Assembly (NCBI RefSeq): GCF_038051945.1
Contig: NZ_CP150302.1
Span: 1,798,001 to 1,862,000, forward strand
Direction of reading: 5' to 3'
DNA length: 64,000 bases
From: Paenibacillus sp. FSL H3-0469
GTDB lineage: Bacteria; Bacillota; Bacilli; Paenibacillales; Paenibacillaceae
Each line of letters begins with the position of its first letter. Within the stretch, counting starts at the first letter, position 1. This document shows positions 1-7,833 of the stretch, one piece after another. The notes under the pieces are model-generated. The model did not search any database, was not told the origin of the DNA, and was given only the letters and a program-made list of their open reading frames with translations. The translations under genes and the position numbers were made by a program.

Positions 1-96
1 GCGTATAACCAGATCGGGGCTGTTCCCGAGCCTTGCTTGAATGGTACTGATGTTGTCTTCCAGCTTAGGGGAGACCGGCGAATTTATATTCTCCAT
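1..96 (-). CDS. GerA-family spore germination receptor subunit, N-terminal fragment
   Basis: Only the first 32 codons are in the window; the gene continues past the left edge. The fragment starts MENINSPVSPKLED and continues into NISTIQARLGNSPDLVIR. From memory this matches the extreme N-terminus of GerXA germinant-receptor A subunits (GerAA/GerKA), where a short polar stretch precedes a first soluble domain. The ATG is preceded by a clear AGGAGG at about 102-107. Such proteins sit in the inner spore membrane and sense germinants together with B and C subunits. The subtype cannot be told from this fragment. Confidence 0.65.
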   Translation of the reverse strand, partial: MENINSPVSPKLEDNISTIQARLGNSPDLVIR

Positions 97-164
97 ATCC
101 GCACCTCCTGGCTCTTACTATTCGCCCGATATCCTATTTTTATACAGCATATGGAATGGGAACC

Positions 165-270
165 AAGTGGAAACGGCTTTGCCGTCCTTTTAAAGGACGG
201 TACCGTTTCAGCGAGAAATAGAAGGATAATTTAGCATGTGCAACATATAAATTCTTATATTTAAGCAGAA
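165..270. repeat. Interspersed ~105-bp intergenic repeat, copy 1
   Basis: This stretch is nearly identical to 44061-44170 in the same orientation. It begins AAGTGGAAACGGC and contains a nested hairpin: AAACGG pairs with CCGTTT and CCGTCC with GGACGG. The 3' part carries the palindrome-like TATAAnTTCTTATA. It lies between the ger start and the terminator of the oxidoreductase. It encodes no convincing protein. Confidence 0.85.
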
Positions 271-272
271 AC

Positions 273-313
273 AAGCTGTCCCGGTACGGAATAATCCGTG
301 TAAGGGACAGCTT
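273..313 (-). terminator. Rho-independent terminator of the ferredoxin-NADP reductase gene
   Basis: There is a perfect 10-bp stem, AAGCTGTCCC with GGGACAGCTT. On the minus strand it is followed by GTTTCTGCTT. It lies about 60 bp downstream of the reductase stop. Confidence 0.7.
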
Positions 314-374
314 GTGCAGATATAGCTTATGACATACCGCAGGTACACTTGCTGGCATCACTGAAGTAGGAATG

Positions 375-1415
375 CTAGTGGTTATCTACTACGCCAAGCG
401 CCTTGTTCTTCTCCTTGAACCGGTCATTATGAGAGGAGACGTAGGCTACCTTCTCAGCGGTAGGGTCCATGTACAGCTTCGCACTGTTCAAGGCAAGCAC
501 TGCGTCGGTGAATGTTCCGGCGATGAGCCTCACCTTGCTCTCATAATCCACGAAGTCCCCGGCAGCGAAAATACCCGGGAGATTGGTCTCCAGCTTCCCG
601 CTGACGTTCGCACACCATTCTCCCATATCCAGCCCCCAGTCCTTCAGCGGACCGAAGTCGCTTCTCAGCCCGTGGTTGACAATGACGGCATCGACCTCAA
701 GCTGCTCATGCTCTCCGGTCTGAATATGGCAGACGGTCACCTGATCGATCTGCTCTCCGTCACTGCTGTGCAGCTGGCTTACCGCACAAGGCACTCGCAC
801 ATCCACCGAGGAGGCCTTCATCCGGGCAATATTCTTCTCATGCCCGCCGAACTGCTCCCGGCGGTGTACCACGGTTACACTGGCGGCAATCCCCTCCAGC
901 TCATTCGCCCAGTCTACTGCCGAATCGCCGCCGCCCGAGATCAGCACCCGCTTGCCGCGGAAGGGCTCCAGCTCCTGTACCGTGTAGTGCAGGTTCGTAA
1001 CCTCATAGCGGTCCGCTCCTTCAATCTCAAGCTTCGCCATCTGCAGAATACCGTATCCGATGGTGAGAATAACGGTACGGGTCCAGTGCTGCTCGCCTGT
1101 GGCTGAGGTCAGAATATACGTTCCGTCCTCTTGGCGGGCCTGGTGAACAATCTGCTGTCCGAATACAAGTGTAGGATCGAAGGTGCGTGCCTGCTCTGCC
1201 AGCTGGTCAATTAACTGGCGGCAGAGAATAGGTGTCACTCCTCCGACATCCCAGATCATTTTCTCAGGATAAATCAGCATTCTGCCGCCCAGCTCATCTT
1301 TCGCTTCAATCAGCTTGGTCTTCAGATCCCTCATTCCGCTATAGAACGCTGTATACATGCCTGCGGGCCCGCCGCCAATAATGGTCACATCGTATAATTC
1401 CATTGATTCATTCAT
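375..1415 (-). CDS. Ferredoxin/flavodoxin-NADP+ reductase, YumC type
   Basis: This 346-aa flavoprotein is of the thioredoxin-reductase-like FNR type. The FAD-binding GGGPAG is at residues 14-19, the NADP-binding GGGDSA at 161-166, and the C-terminal FAD motif ([11 protein letters not shown]) near residue 283. There is no CxxC redox pair, which separates it from thioredoxin reductase. It moves electrons between NADPH and ferredoxin or flavodoxin in the cytoplasm. The ATG has GGAGG seven bases upstream. It begins only 27 bp after the siderophore permease gene and is probably co-transcribed from the Fur-box promoter, so a role in reducing imported ferric siderophore is plausible (inference). Confidence 0.9.
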   Translation of the reverse strand: MNESMELYDVTIIGGGPAGMYTAFYSGMRDLKTKLIEAKDELGGRMLIYPEKMIWDVGGVTPILCRQLIDQLAEQARTFDPTLVFGQQIVHQARQEDGTYILTSATGEQHWTRTVILTIGYGILQMAKLEIEGADRYEVTNLHYTVQELEPFRGKRVLISGGGDSAVDWANELEGIAASVTVVHRREQFGGHEKNIARMKASSVDVRVPCAVSQLHSSDGEQIDQVTVCHIQTGEHEQLEVDAVIVNHGLRSDFGPLKDWGLDMGEWCANVSGKLETNLPGIFAAGDFVDYESKVRLIAGTFTDAVLALNSAKLYMDPTAEKVAYVSSHNDRFKEKNKALGVVDNH

Positions 1416-1442
1416 TGATATCCCTCCAAGGTCTGGTTGTAT

Positions 1443-2477
1443 TTAAGATTTGGTACGGGCCAGAAGATACAGAAAGTATGGAGCGCCGATGACAGCTACC
1501 ACTATGCCGGTAGGAATCTCGGACGGCTGCAGAATCCGCCGCCCGATCGTATCCGCCGCAATGACAAGCAGCGCGCCGATCAGCGCGGAGGCGGGCAGCA
1601 TCAGCTGATGCTTCGGTCCAACCAGCCGCCGTGCCAGATGCGGGCCGACCAGCCCGACGAAACCGATGCCGCCGCTGACCGCTACGCTGGAGGCCGCAAG
1701 GCCCACCGCTGCTGCCAGCAGGCGGAACTGCTCTCTGCTCACATTAGCTCCGAGTCCTGTCGCTGTCTGCTCGCCCAGATTAAGTACATTCATCACCCGT
1801 GCCTTGTAGATGACATAAGGCAGGAGAATCACGATCCAAGGCAGCAGGGACAAGACAAACTTCCAGCTTGTGCCCCAGATGCTGCCCGCCAGCCAGGTAG
1901 CCACGAACTGATACTTATCAGGGTCTAGGCGAAGCGTCAGCACGATCATCGCCGCGCTCATGCCTGCCGCCACTGCGACCCCGGTAAGCAGCAGCCGGAT
2001 CGGGGAAATGCCCTGATGCCGCTTGTAGGCAAGACTGTAGATCAGAGCGGCAGTGCAGGCTGCCCCGGCAAAGGCTACCACAGGCAACAGATAGACCGGT
2101 GCCGCCGAGGTCGTAGGATAGAAGGAGATCAGCAGCATGACCATCAGTCCGGCTCCGGCATTAATGCCGAGAATACCCGGATCGGCCAGATCATTGCGGA
2201 AAACCCCCTGCATCACTGCGCCGGATACGGCAAGTGCGGTACCAATTAACAGAGAAATGACAATCCGCGGCAGGCGGAACTGGAACAGAATCAGCTCCTG
2301 CTTGTCCGTCCCCTTACCGAACAACGTATCCAGCAGCTCAAGCGGGGTAAGTCTTATGTATCCTGTATTTACACTTATAATGAACATGATCACAATCAGA
2401 ACAGCCAGCACGGCGATCACCCTCAGGCCATGCTTACGCCTTGCATCTTCTGAAGAGATTATCTTATGGCTCTGCAT
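1443..2477 (-). CDS. Iron-siderophore ABC transporter permease (FecCD family), second subunit
   Basis: This 344-aa polytopic membrane protein belongs to the BtuC/FecCD/FhuBG family. The conserved GTALAVSGAVMQGVFRN segment lies about residue 78-94, and GFVGLVGPHLARRLVG, which contacts the ATPase, is near residue 275. The N-terminus is cytoplasmic, and about ten membrane helices can be read from the hydrophobic runs. Start ATG 2477 has GGGAG eight bases upstream, and only two bases separate it from the stop of the upstream permease. It pairs with that permease to import a ferric siderophore. No ATPase or binding-protein gene is adjacent, so those subunits must come from elsewhere. Confidence 0.92.
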   Translation of the reverse strand: MQSHKIISSEDARRKHGLRVIAVLAVLIVIMFIISVNTGYIRLTPLELLDTLFGKGTDKQELILFQFRLPRIVISLLIGTALAVSGAVMQGVFRNDLADPGILGINAGAGLMVMLLISFYPTTSAAPVYLLPVVAFAGAACTAALIYSLAYKRHQGISPIRLLLTGVAVAAGMSAAMIVLTLRLDPDKYQFVATWLAGSIWGTSWKFVLSLLPWIVILLPYVIYKARVMNVLNLGEQTATGLGANVSREQFRLLAAAVGLAASSVAVSGGIGFVGLVGPHLARRLVGPKHQLMLPASALIGALLVIAADTIGRRILQPSEIPTGIVVAVIGAPYFLYLLARTKS

Positions 2478-2479
2478 CT

Positions 2480-3538
2480 TTACAGCTCCCTTCTTTCTTT
2501 TCGGGCCAGATACAGGAAGAACGGCACGCCAATCAGCGCTATAATCGCACCTACCGGCGTTTCATGCGGCGGATTGATCATCCGGGCCGTCAGATCGCCC
2601 CCGACCACCAGCAGCGCACCCAGCACCGCAGAGCAGGGAATAATCCAGCGGTAATCCACACCGACCAGATAGCGGGTCAGATGGGGAATGATCAGGCCGA
2701 CAAACCCTACAGCTCCCACTACAGCTACCGAGGCTCCGGCCAGAATCAGAACAATTAGCGTACCCGCTAATTTCACCAGCCCTGTACGCTGTCCAAGCCC
2801 CTTGGCAATATCCTCACCCAGGCTGAGCATCGTAATCGAACGGGACAGCACAATGGCTCCGAGGATAGCCGCTATCACCCATGGAGACATGATCTGCAGC
2901 TGGAACCACTTCGTTCCGGCCAGACCGCCGGCATACCAGAAGGCGAGATCTTGTCCGATCCGGAAATACAGGGCGATGCCTTCACTTAGCGCCGAGAGCA
3001 GCGCACTGAGGGCAGCACCTGCCAATACAAGCCTGGCCGGGGTTAGCCCGCCCTTCGCCAGTGAGCCTACTCCATAGACAATTCCCGCTCCCGCTCCGGC
3101 GCCAACGAAGGAATAGAGAATAAGATACATGAACGGCAATCCCGGAAAAAAGGCAAAGCAGACCGCCAGCGCAAAGCCTGCGCCGGAGTTAATGCCCATC
3201 AGTCCCGAATCCGCCAGCGGATTGCGGGTCATCCCTTGCATAATAGCCCCTGCCACAGCGAGGCTGGCTCCCACCATTACACCGCCCAGCACACGCGGCA
3301 GTCTAAGCTCGCGGATGATCTGATGGTCGGTAATCTCGGGATTGAAATGAAAGACTGCGGTCCATACGACCGACAGCTTAATATCTGCGGCCCCGAACGA
3401 TACGGATATAGCGATACCAAGCGCCAGCACAATAAGACCGCCTATAAGAATTAGTGTTGCCGCCCAAGGACGGGACCGCAGCTTGAGCCGCTTGGCCTTC
3501 TCATCCAGCCCGCTCCCGGACACTGCCTGTTGATTCAT
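2480..3538 (-). CDS. Iron-siderophore ABC transporter permease (FecCD family), first subunit
   Basis: This 352-aa FecCD-family permease has the same landmarks as its partner: GASLAVAGAIMQGMTRN in the first third and GFVGLIIPHLTRYLVG in the last third. An upstream in-frame GTG (3547) exists, but AGGTG overlaps it. ATG 3538 sits six bases after AGGTG and is preferred. It is the first gene of a short iron operon (permease, permease, reductase). A Fur-like palindrome lies about 25 bp upstream, so repression by Fur with iron is expected; fur itself is at 40.6 kb. Confidence 0.92.
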   Translation of the reverse strand: MNQQAVSGSGLDEKAKRLKLRSRPWAATLILIGGLIVLALGIAISVSFGAADIKLSVVWTAVFHFNPEITDHQIIRELRLPRVLGGVMVGASLAVAGAIMQGMTRNPLADSGLMGINSGAGFALAVCFAFFPGLPFMYLILYSFVGAGAGAGIVYGVGSLAKGGLTPARLVLAGAALSALLSALSEGIALYFRIGQDLAFWYAGGLAGTKWFQLQIMSPWVIAAILGAIVLSRSITMLSLGEDIAKGLGQRTGLVKLAGTLIVLILAGASVAVVGAVGFVGLIIPHLTRYLVGVDYRWIIPCSAVLGALLVVGGDLTARMINPPHETPVGAIIALIGVPFFLYLARKERREL

Positions 3539-3562
3539 GAATGTCACCTGTTTCTTTGAAAT

Positions 3563-3577
3563 TGATTCTCATTATCA
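3563..3577 (-). promoter_or_regulatory. Fur box upstream of siderophore permease operon
   Basis: On the minus strand the sequence is TGATAATGAGAATCA. It matches the 7-1-7 Fur consensus TGATAATnATTATCA at 12 of 14 non-central positions. It lies about 25 bp upstream of the permease ATG, a usual place for Fur operators. Confidence 0.8.
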
Positions 3578-3635
3578 TTATAATATTGTAATGGAACAGG
3601 TCAAGGTTTGGCAATGGACAAAAAAATAAAATAAA

Positions 3636-3690
3636 ACAGCCTATCCTCCCGGTTCCATCCTGTTAGAGATGTAGCTGGAGCATAGGCTGT
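3636..3690 (-). terminator. Terminator downstream of the 103-aa gene
   Basis: The 9-10-bp stem ACAGCCTAT/ATAGGCTGT is followed on the minus strand by a long T-rich run (TTTTATTTTATTTTTTT). The gene at 3713 ends just before it. Confidence 0.8.
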
Positions 3691-3712
3691 CAGATTAGCT
3701 GGTAGTTGAGTT

Positions 3713-4024
3713 CTATACATTCTGAAGCGTACCGCCGAATATTTTGCGGATGTACCCTTGCAGCTTGCCGATATGCGGCACGAAGAGGCTTTTGTCATAG
3801 ACGTAATTCGATTGGGTTACCAGCTGTGAATAGAGCAGGAAGAGGATGGCCGCAAGCTCCCGGTCAATCTGCCGCTCATGCTCCATCAGAGCATACGTCT
3901 CATCCAGTGCCTCATAGAGCTGAAGCATAGCTGCCTCATTAATGATCTTGCGCCGCAGAGGTACAAGAATATCTGTAGCAATAGCATCAATCCGCAGAAT
4001 AACAGCTGCCAGTCTCTCGTTCAC
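3713..4024 (-). CDS. Uncharacterised 103-aa protein
   Basis: I do not recognise a family. The frame is open back to 4075, but a strong CAGGAGGAG lies eight bases before a GTG at 4024, so the protein probably starts VNERLAAVILRID. It is mostly helical and amphipathic, with no signal peptide or membrane segment, and has charged stretches (MEHERQIDRE) that could form a helical bundle. A clear terminator follows. It is flanked by the iron operon and a small membrane-protein gene, neither of which suggests a function. Confidence 0.6.
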   Translation of the reverse strand: MNERLAAVILRIDAIATDILVPLRRKIINEAAMLQLYEALDETYALMEHERQIDRELAAILFLLYSQLVTQSNYVYDKSLFVPHIGKLQGYIRKIFGGTLQNV

Positions 4025-4119
4025 TCGATTCTCCTCCTGCAGTGGCTGAATGGTAGAGCGCTTGCTTATTACCATCCTATGTCTGCCGGACTCCTGGCAT
4101 GCCTGGGCTGCGGAATCAG

Positions 4120-4341
4120 CTACCTCGTGTAATCCTCGTACTCGTCTCTCCTGTTCAGCTTGGAGTACATATATTCATCATTCTTCAGCTTATAGAGCTG
4201 GCCCATGGCACCAAAGATCAACAGCAGCACTACAATCAGACCATAGGCATAGCTAAACTGGTTGAAATAGAAGCACAATACAATGGCTGCAAAGGTCATA
4301 AGCAGCAGTGCAAGTGCGATCCGGCTCAAAATTCTCTTCAT
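4120..4341 (-). CDS. Small two-helix membrane protein, uncharacterised
   Basis: This 73-aa protein starts MKRILSRIALALLLMTF with GGAGG before the ATG. There are two hydrophobic segments (about residues 7-24 and 31-49), then a polar, charged tail (KLKNDEYMYSKLNRRDEYEDYTR). It is a short membrane protein with a cytoplasmic or external acidic-basic tail. No family is recognised. It follows the oleate hydratase gene by about 70 bp in the same direction but has its own ribosome site. Confidence 0.6.
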   Translation of the reverse strand: MKRILSRIALALLLMTFAAIVLCFYFNQFSYAYGLIVVLLLIFGAMGQLYKLKNDEYMYSKLNRRDEYEDYTR

Positions 4342-4411
4342 CAGGTTCCTCCGCAGAAATTTTAGCTAAATATATCATAATCTGCGGACGAATCCTGTCG
4401 AAAGCTGGCAG

Positions 4412-6106
4412 CTAGATCAATTTCGAAAGTACCGTTCCCGCCAGCAGCTCACCGAGCGTCTTATCGAGCGGCAGCGGCTTGTTACCCAGACAGGTGCGGA
4501 GCGCGGTCAGCAGCACACGGACATCATATTTGCTCGGATGGACGGGAATCACCTCTTTGTCCAGCGCGAGCAGATTGTAGACAGCCATCATTGCGGAGCG
4601 GACCGAATACTCCACGGTGAACACGCAGTCGTCCGGCACTTCGGCGAACTGGCCGAGGAAGGCCAGATTCACGCTGCCCTGCGGCACGACCTGCGGACGG
4701 TCACCAAGCACGCGCGGCATGAACTGTGCAGTGATATAAGGCATCATACAAGGGATGACGTTGGTGGTATGCTCCAGAATCTCGGGAATGCGGTCCGCAA
4801 GCCCCATATGGTAGCACAGTTCCTCCAGCAGCTCGCGTCCGGTGCAGTCGCTCATTTTTTTCTTAATATAGTCGCCTTCGGCATCCGGGAACAGGCCATA
4901 CGCCCACAGCACCTTCACATTGTCCGGCTGGTTGATGAAATGCGGCTGCTTCGGTGCGGTCCAGGACATCATCCAGCTGGAATCTTTGATCGTCACCACG
5001 CCGCCCATGCCGGGAGCATCTCCCGTCAGCTCCAGCAGATAAGGGAATACAATCTCATCATCGGTAAAAGTCATCGTGAACGACAGCCATTTGGACTTGT
5101 CGATATCCCCGCAGAACACCTCGGGACGGCCGAAATCCGGAGATTTAGCAGCAAGCTTCTCCCATAGGCTCCAGCAGCCGCGCTCAGTCAGAGAGCGGTT
5201 CAGCACCGCCGGATGGTCCAGATCGCCAAGCGTAGAATTCTCTGTCATTGAGCCGTTCGTGACCATGACCAAATCCCCGCGCGTCACCGGAATGATCTTC
5301 GGCGAACCGTTCACAAGCACCTGAATCGCGGTTACAACCTTCTCATCCCCGTTGATATCAAGCTCCAGATCCGTGACCTGGTGCCCTTTGTCAAAATGAA
5401 CGCCCTCACGCTCCAGCCACTTCATCAGCGGCAGGATCAGCGAGTCGAACTGGTTGTATTCAGTGTGCAGAATCCCCTTCAGCTGGTTCATCCCGGAGAT
5501 CAGGTGCATGAACCGTTCCATGTAACGCTTGACTTCAACCACACTATGCCAGTTCTCGAAGGCGAACATGGAGCGCCAGAAATACCAGAAATTCGTCTCC
5601 AGGAAGCTCGGATCAAAAAACTGCTCAATTGTCACCGCGCCCAGTCTCTCTTCGGTAGCCAGCGTCAGCTTGCCTAATTGCAGGGCGTGTGCGGTTGAGA
5701 GTCCAAGTGAGGAGAAGTCGGCGGGGGTGCCTTGCTTTTCGACCAGACGGCAATGCGATTCAATCGGTTCTGCCAGGTTCAGCTCCCGGAATTCATCCAG
5801 TACCGTCCGGTCCGGATTGGTCAGGGAAGGGATGAAGCCGAACAGCTCCATGAAGCATTCGAAGTGCTCTTCAATCTCGCGTCCGCCCCGGGCGCTGTAG
5901 CCGTCCTTGGCATTACCCGCCCCGTCCATTGAACCGCCGTATATCGATGATTGCTCCAGAATATGAATATTCCGGCCGGGCATGTGCCCGTCACGGATCA
6001 GGAATGCCGCCGCCGACAGGGAGCCGATTCCTCCTCCGACGAGATATGCCTTGCGTGAAGCGATGCCTTCTTGTACCTGCGGATGAATTCTTTGATATGT
6101 ACCCAT
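4412..6106 (-). CDS. ohyA: Oleate hydratase
   Basis: This 564-aa protein is full length for the family. The FAD-binding GGGIGS is at residues 24-29, and the family motif GGREIEEHFEC at 74-84 contains the glutamate used for catalysis. Further family blocks are HTEYNQFDSL and the C-terminal PQGSVNLAFLGQFAEVPDDCVFTVEYSVR segment. It hydrates the cis-9 double bond of free unsaturated fatty acids, giving 10-hydroxy fatty acids. In Gram-positive bacteria this is linked to detoxification of host or environmental fatty acids. The TetR gene immediately upstream in the same direction is a likely regulator. Confidence 0.95.
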   Translation of the reverse strand: MGTYQRIHPQVQEGIASRKAYLVGGGIGSLSAAAFLIRDGHMPGRNIHILEQSSIYGGSMDGAGNAKDGYSARGGREIEEHFECFMELFGFIPSLTNPDRTVLDEFRELNLAEPIESHCRLVEKQGTPADFSSLGLSTAHALQLGKLTLATEERLGAVTIEQFFDPSFLETNFWYFWRSMFAFENWHSVVEVKRYMERFMHLISGMNQLKGILHTEYNQFDSLILPLMKWLEREGVHFDKGHQVTDLELDINGDEKVVTAIQVLVNGSPKIIPVTRGDLVMVTNGSMTENSTLGDLDHPAVLNRSLTERGCWSLWEKLAAKSPDFGRPEVFCGDIDKSKWLSFTMTFTDDEIVFPYLLELTGDAPGMGGVVTIKDSSWMMSWTAPKQPHFINQPDNVKVLWAYGLFPDAEGDYIKKKMSDCTGRELLEELCYHMGLADRIPEILEHTTNVIPCMMPYITAQFMPRVLGDRPQVVPQGSVNLAFLGQFAEVPDDCVFTVEYSVRSAMMAVYNLLALDKEVIPVHPSKYDVRVLLTALRTCLGNKPLPLDKTLGELLAGTVLSKLI

Positions 6107-6239
6107 GTGTCCTCTTCCTTCCTTGATCAGGGGATAAGTGCCTGCTAACTGCCTTCACTATACCCACCGTGAACCAGGGATTCTATGGACAGCCGGACGC
6201 AACTGTCTAGGGATTACACATCCGCAGGATATTGTGTCA

Positions 6240-6845
6240 TTACTTCGCCGGATGCACCGCAGTCTGATAATGTTCTAGTCCCCGGGCAATGCATCCGTCC
6301 ATAATCCTTGATACCTTATCCACCACTCCAGCCGGATCTGTATTTGCGCCTGCTCTGAGCCAGTGGATCACCTGTTCAAGGATGGCCAGTGTGTAGAAAT
6401 CGGCTATATCCAGTCTGGCCTGCATTCTCACTGGCTCTGGGATCTGCTCCTGTCCAGGCCACGCCTGCCCGTCCAGCTCCTCCACTACGCTGATCATGAC
6501 GCGGTAAATCACCCCGTACAGGAACTCTTCCAGATGCTCGCGCCCCAGCGAATGGAAGGTGTTCAGACAGATGGTTTTGTTATTTACGGTGTAACGCAGG
6601 ACGCTTAAGAACCCTTGCTTCCAGCCCGCCCAGCAGCAGTATTGGTCCAGTCCTTCAATCACTTCTGACTTGTAGATCCAGCCGAGCAGCTGATAGATAT
6701 CCTGAAAATGATTATAAAACGTATGGCGGGTCACCCCGCAATCCGCCGTAAGCTGCTGGATCGTTATTTTATTCAGCGGCCTTGTGAGCATTAGCTTCTT
6801 CAGGGACCGGGCTAACGCGTTCTTCGTTAAAAGGGAATTGGACAT
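6240..6845 (-). CDS. TetR/AcrR-family transcriptional regulator
   Basis: This 201-aa protein has an N-terminal helix-turn-helix (about residues 8-52; ITIQQLTADCGVTRHTFYNHF) and a C-terminal ligand domain. The latter resembles the TetR_C regulators related to DhaS. AGGAGG five bases before ATG 6845 fixes the start; upstream in-frame codons reaching 6959 overlap the phosphatase gene and are less likely. It lies 133 bp upstream of ohyA in the same direction, so control of ohyA in response to fatty acids is a reasonable guess, not shown by the sequence. Confidence 0.85.
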   Translation of the reverse strand: MSNSLLTKNALARSLKKLMLTRPLNKITIQQLTADCGVTRHTFYNHFQDIYQLLGWIYKSEVIEGLDQYCCWAGWKQGFLSVLRYTVNNKTICLNTFHSLGREHLEEFLYGVIYRVMISVVEELDGQAWPGQEQIPEPVRMQARLDIADFYTLAILEQVIHWLRAGANTDPAGVVDKVSRIMDGCIARGLEHYQTAVHPAK

Positions 6846-6930
6846 CTCTTCCTCCTGAGCATTCAGATTTGATATTCCAATTATAACCAATTGCGGGTTT
6901 GTTTTCACCCCGTCTGACTCAGAGCTCTTA

Positions 6931-7698
6931 TTACTCCCGCTCGCCAAGCCGAACGGCATAGGTCTTATATCCGGCTTCGCTAATCTCCAGGCAATTCAAT
7001 TGCTCCCCGTATACACAGCCGCCGTCGATGCCTATTTTGTCACCCAGCGGACTGAACCAGACGCCTGCCCCGTCCTGCAGATCTACCGTAGAGGTATGGC
7101 CGAATACAACCGTCTTCACCGTAGAAGTAACAGGATGATTGTAGAAAGGCTCCCGAATCCAGATAAAATCATACTCCCGCTGGGTCCGCCAGTCGGCAAG
7201 GGATGGATCAATGCCCGCATGAACGAACAGATGGGTCTCCGTCTCATAGTAATAGGGCAGCGAATTCAGGAAATCCAGGTGCTCCTTATACTCGGTGCGC
7301 ATGAACTGCTTCATCTCCGTATAATCCCTCCAGCCTGAATCCGGGTGCAGCAGCACCGAATCCCTGCCTCCGCAATAGCTCAGCAGGGTGTGGAAGCCCC
7401 CGTTCGTAATCCAGTGGGTATCCCGCTTGTCATCCTCTCCCGCCAGCGCATCGCAGGCCATCTGATCATGGTTGCCCCGCAGCACAATAACCCCCTCCGC
7501 CTCGGCAAGCCGCTTCACCCGTTCCACGACCGCTCTGCTGTCCGGCCCCCTGTCCACATAATCGCCCAGCAGGATCAATTGATCCCTGGAGGGGTTATAC
7601 TCCGCCCGGCGGAGCAGCAGGTTGAATTCCTCTATGCAGCCGTGGATGTCACTGACCACTAATGTTCTGATGCCGCTCTCCTCCTTCTTCACTTGCAA
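6931..7698 (-). CDS. PPP-family metallophosphatase (Ser/Thr phosphatase or ApnA hydrolase type)
   Basis: Two-metal phosphoesterase signatures appear in order: SDIHG, GDYVDRGPDS, RGNHD, then two late histidines (HAGID, FGHT). This is the PPP/bis(5'-nucleosyl)-tetraphosphatase group, about 240-255 aa. The start is uncertain. The open frame begins at TTG 7698 or GTG 7692 without a good ribosome site. AGGAGG is followed after exactly eight bases by ATC at 7671, giving xRTLVVSDIHG, which is where family members usually begin with Met. It may therefore use a rare ATC start. Substrate is unknown. Confidence 0.85.
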   Translation of the reverse strand: MQVKKEESGIRTLVVSDIHGCIEEFNLLLRRAEYNPSRDQLILLGDYVDRGPDSRAVVERVKRLAEAEGVIVLRGNHDQMACDALAGEDDKRDTHWITNGGFHTLLSYCGGRDSVLLHPDSGWRDYTEMKQFMRTEYKEHLDFLNSLPYYYETETHLFVHAGIDPSLADWRTQREYDFIWIREPFYNHPVTSTVKTVVFGHTSTVDLQDGAGVWFSPLGDKIGIDGGCVYGEQLNCLEISEAGYKTYAVRLGERE

Positions 7699-7779
7699 CT
7701 GTGTTTATCTGGAGTATTTATTATACTATATAGGCATGAGGCGCACTCATAAGGCATAAAGCGTACTCAATAACACAAA

Positions 7780-7824
7780 AAGAGGTTCACCCGCCAAGCA
7801 TTCAGCTTAGCAGGGAAACCTCTT
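7780..7824 (-). terminator. Terminator of the sigma-DUF1835 gene
   Basis: AAGAGGTT pairs with AACCTCTT with an inner CCC/GGG. On the minus strand it is followed by TTTTTGTGTT. It sits ten bases past the stop at 7834. Confidence 0.75.
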
Positions 7825-7833
7825 AGTTACATT

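Noticed and set aside
140..361. 73-aa minus-strand frame across repeat copy 1 and the terminator
   Set aside because: It is made of the interspersed repeat and a terminator hairpin, so it is not a gene.
372..1106. 244-aa plus-strand frame over the ferredoxin-NADP reductase
   Set aside because: Antisense shadow of a conserved flavoprotein with no start signals.
4397..4403. TGTCGAA, a possible Spo0A box
   Set aside because: A seven-base match downstream of ohyA, away from any promoter, is expected by chance in 64 kb.
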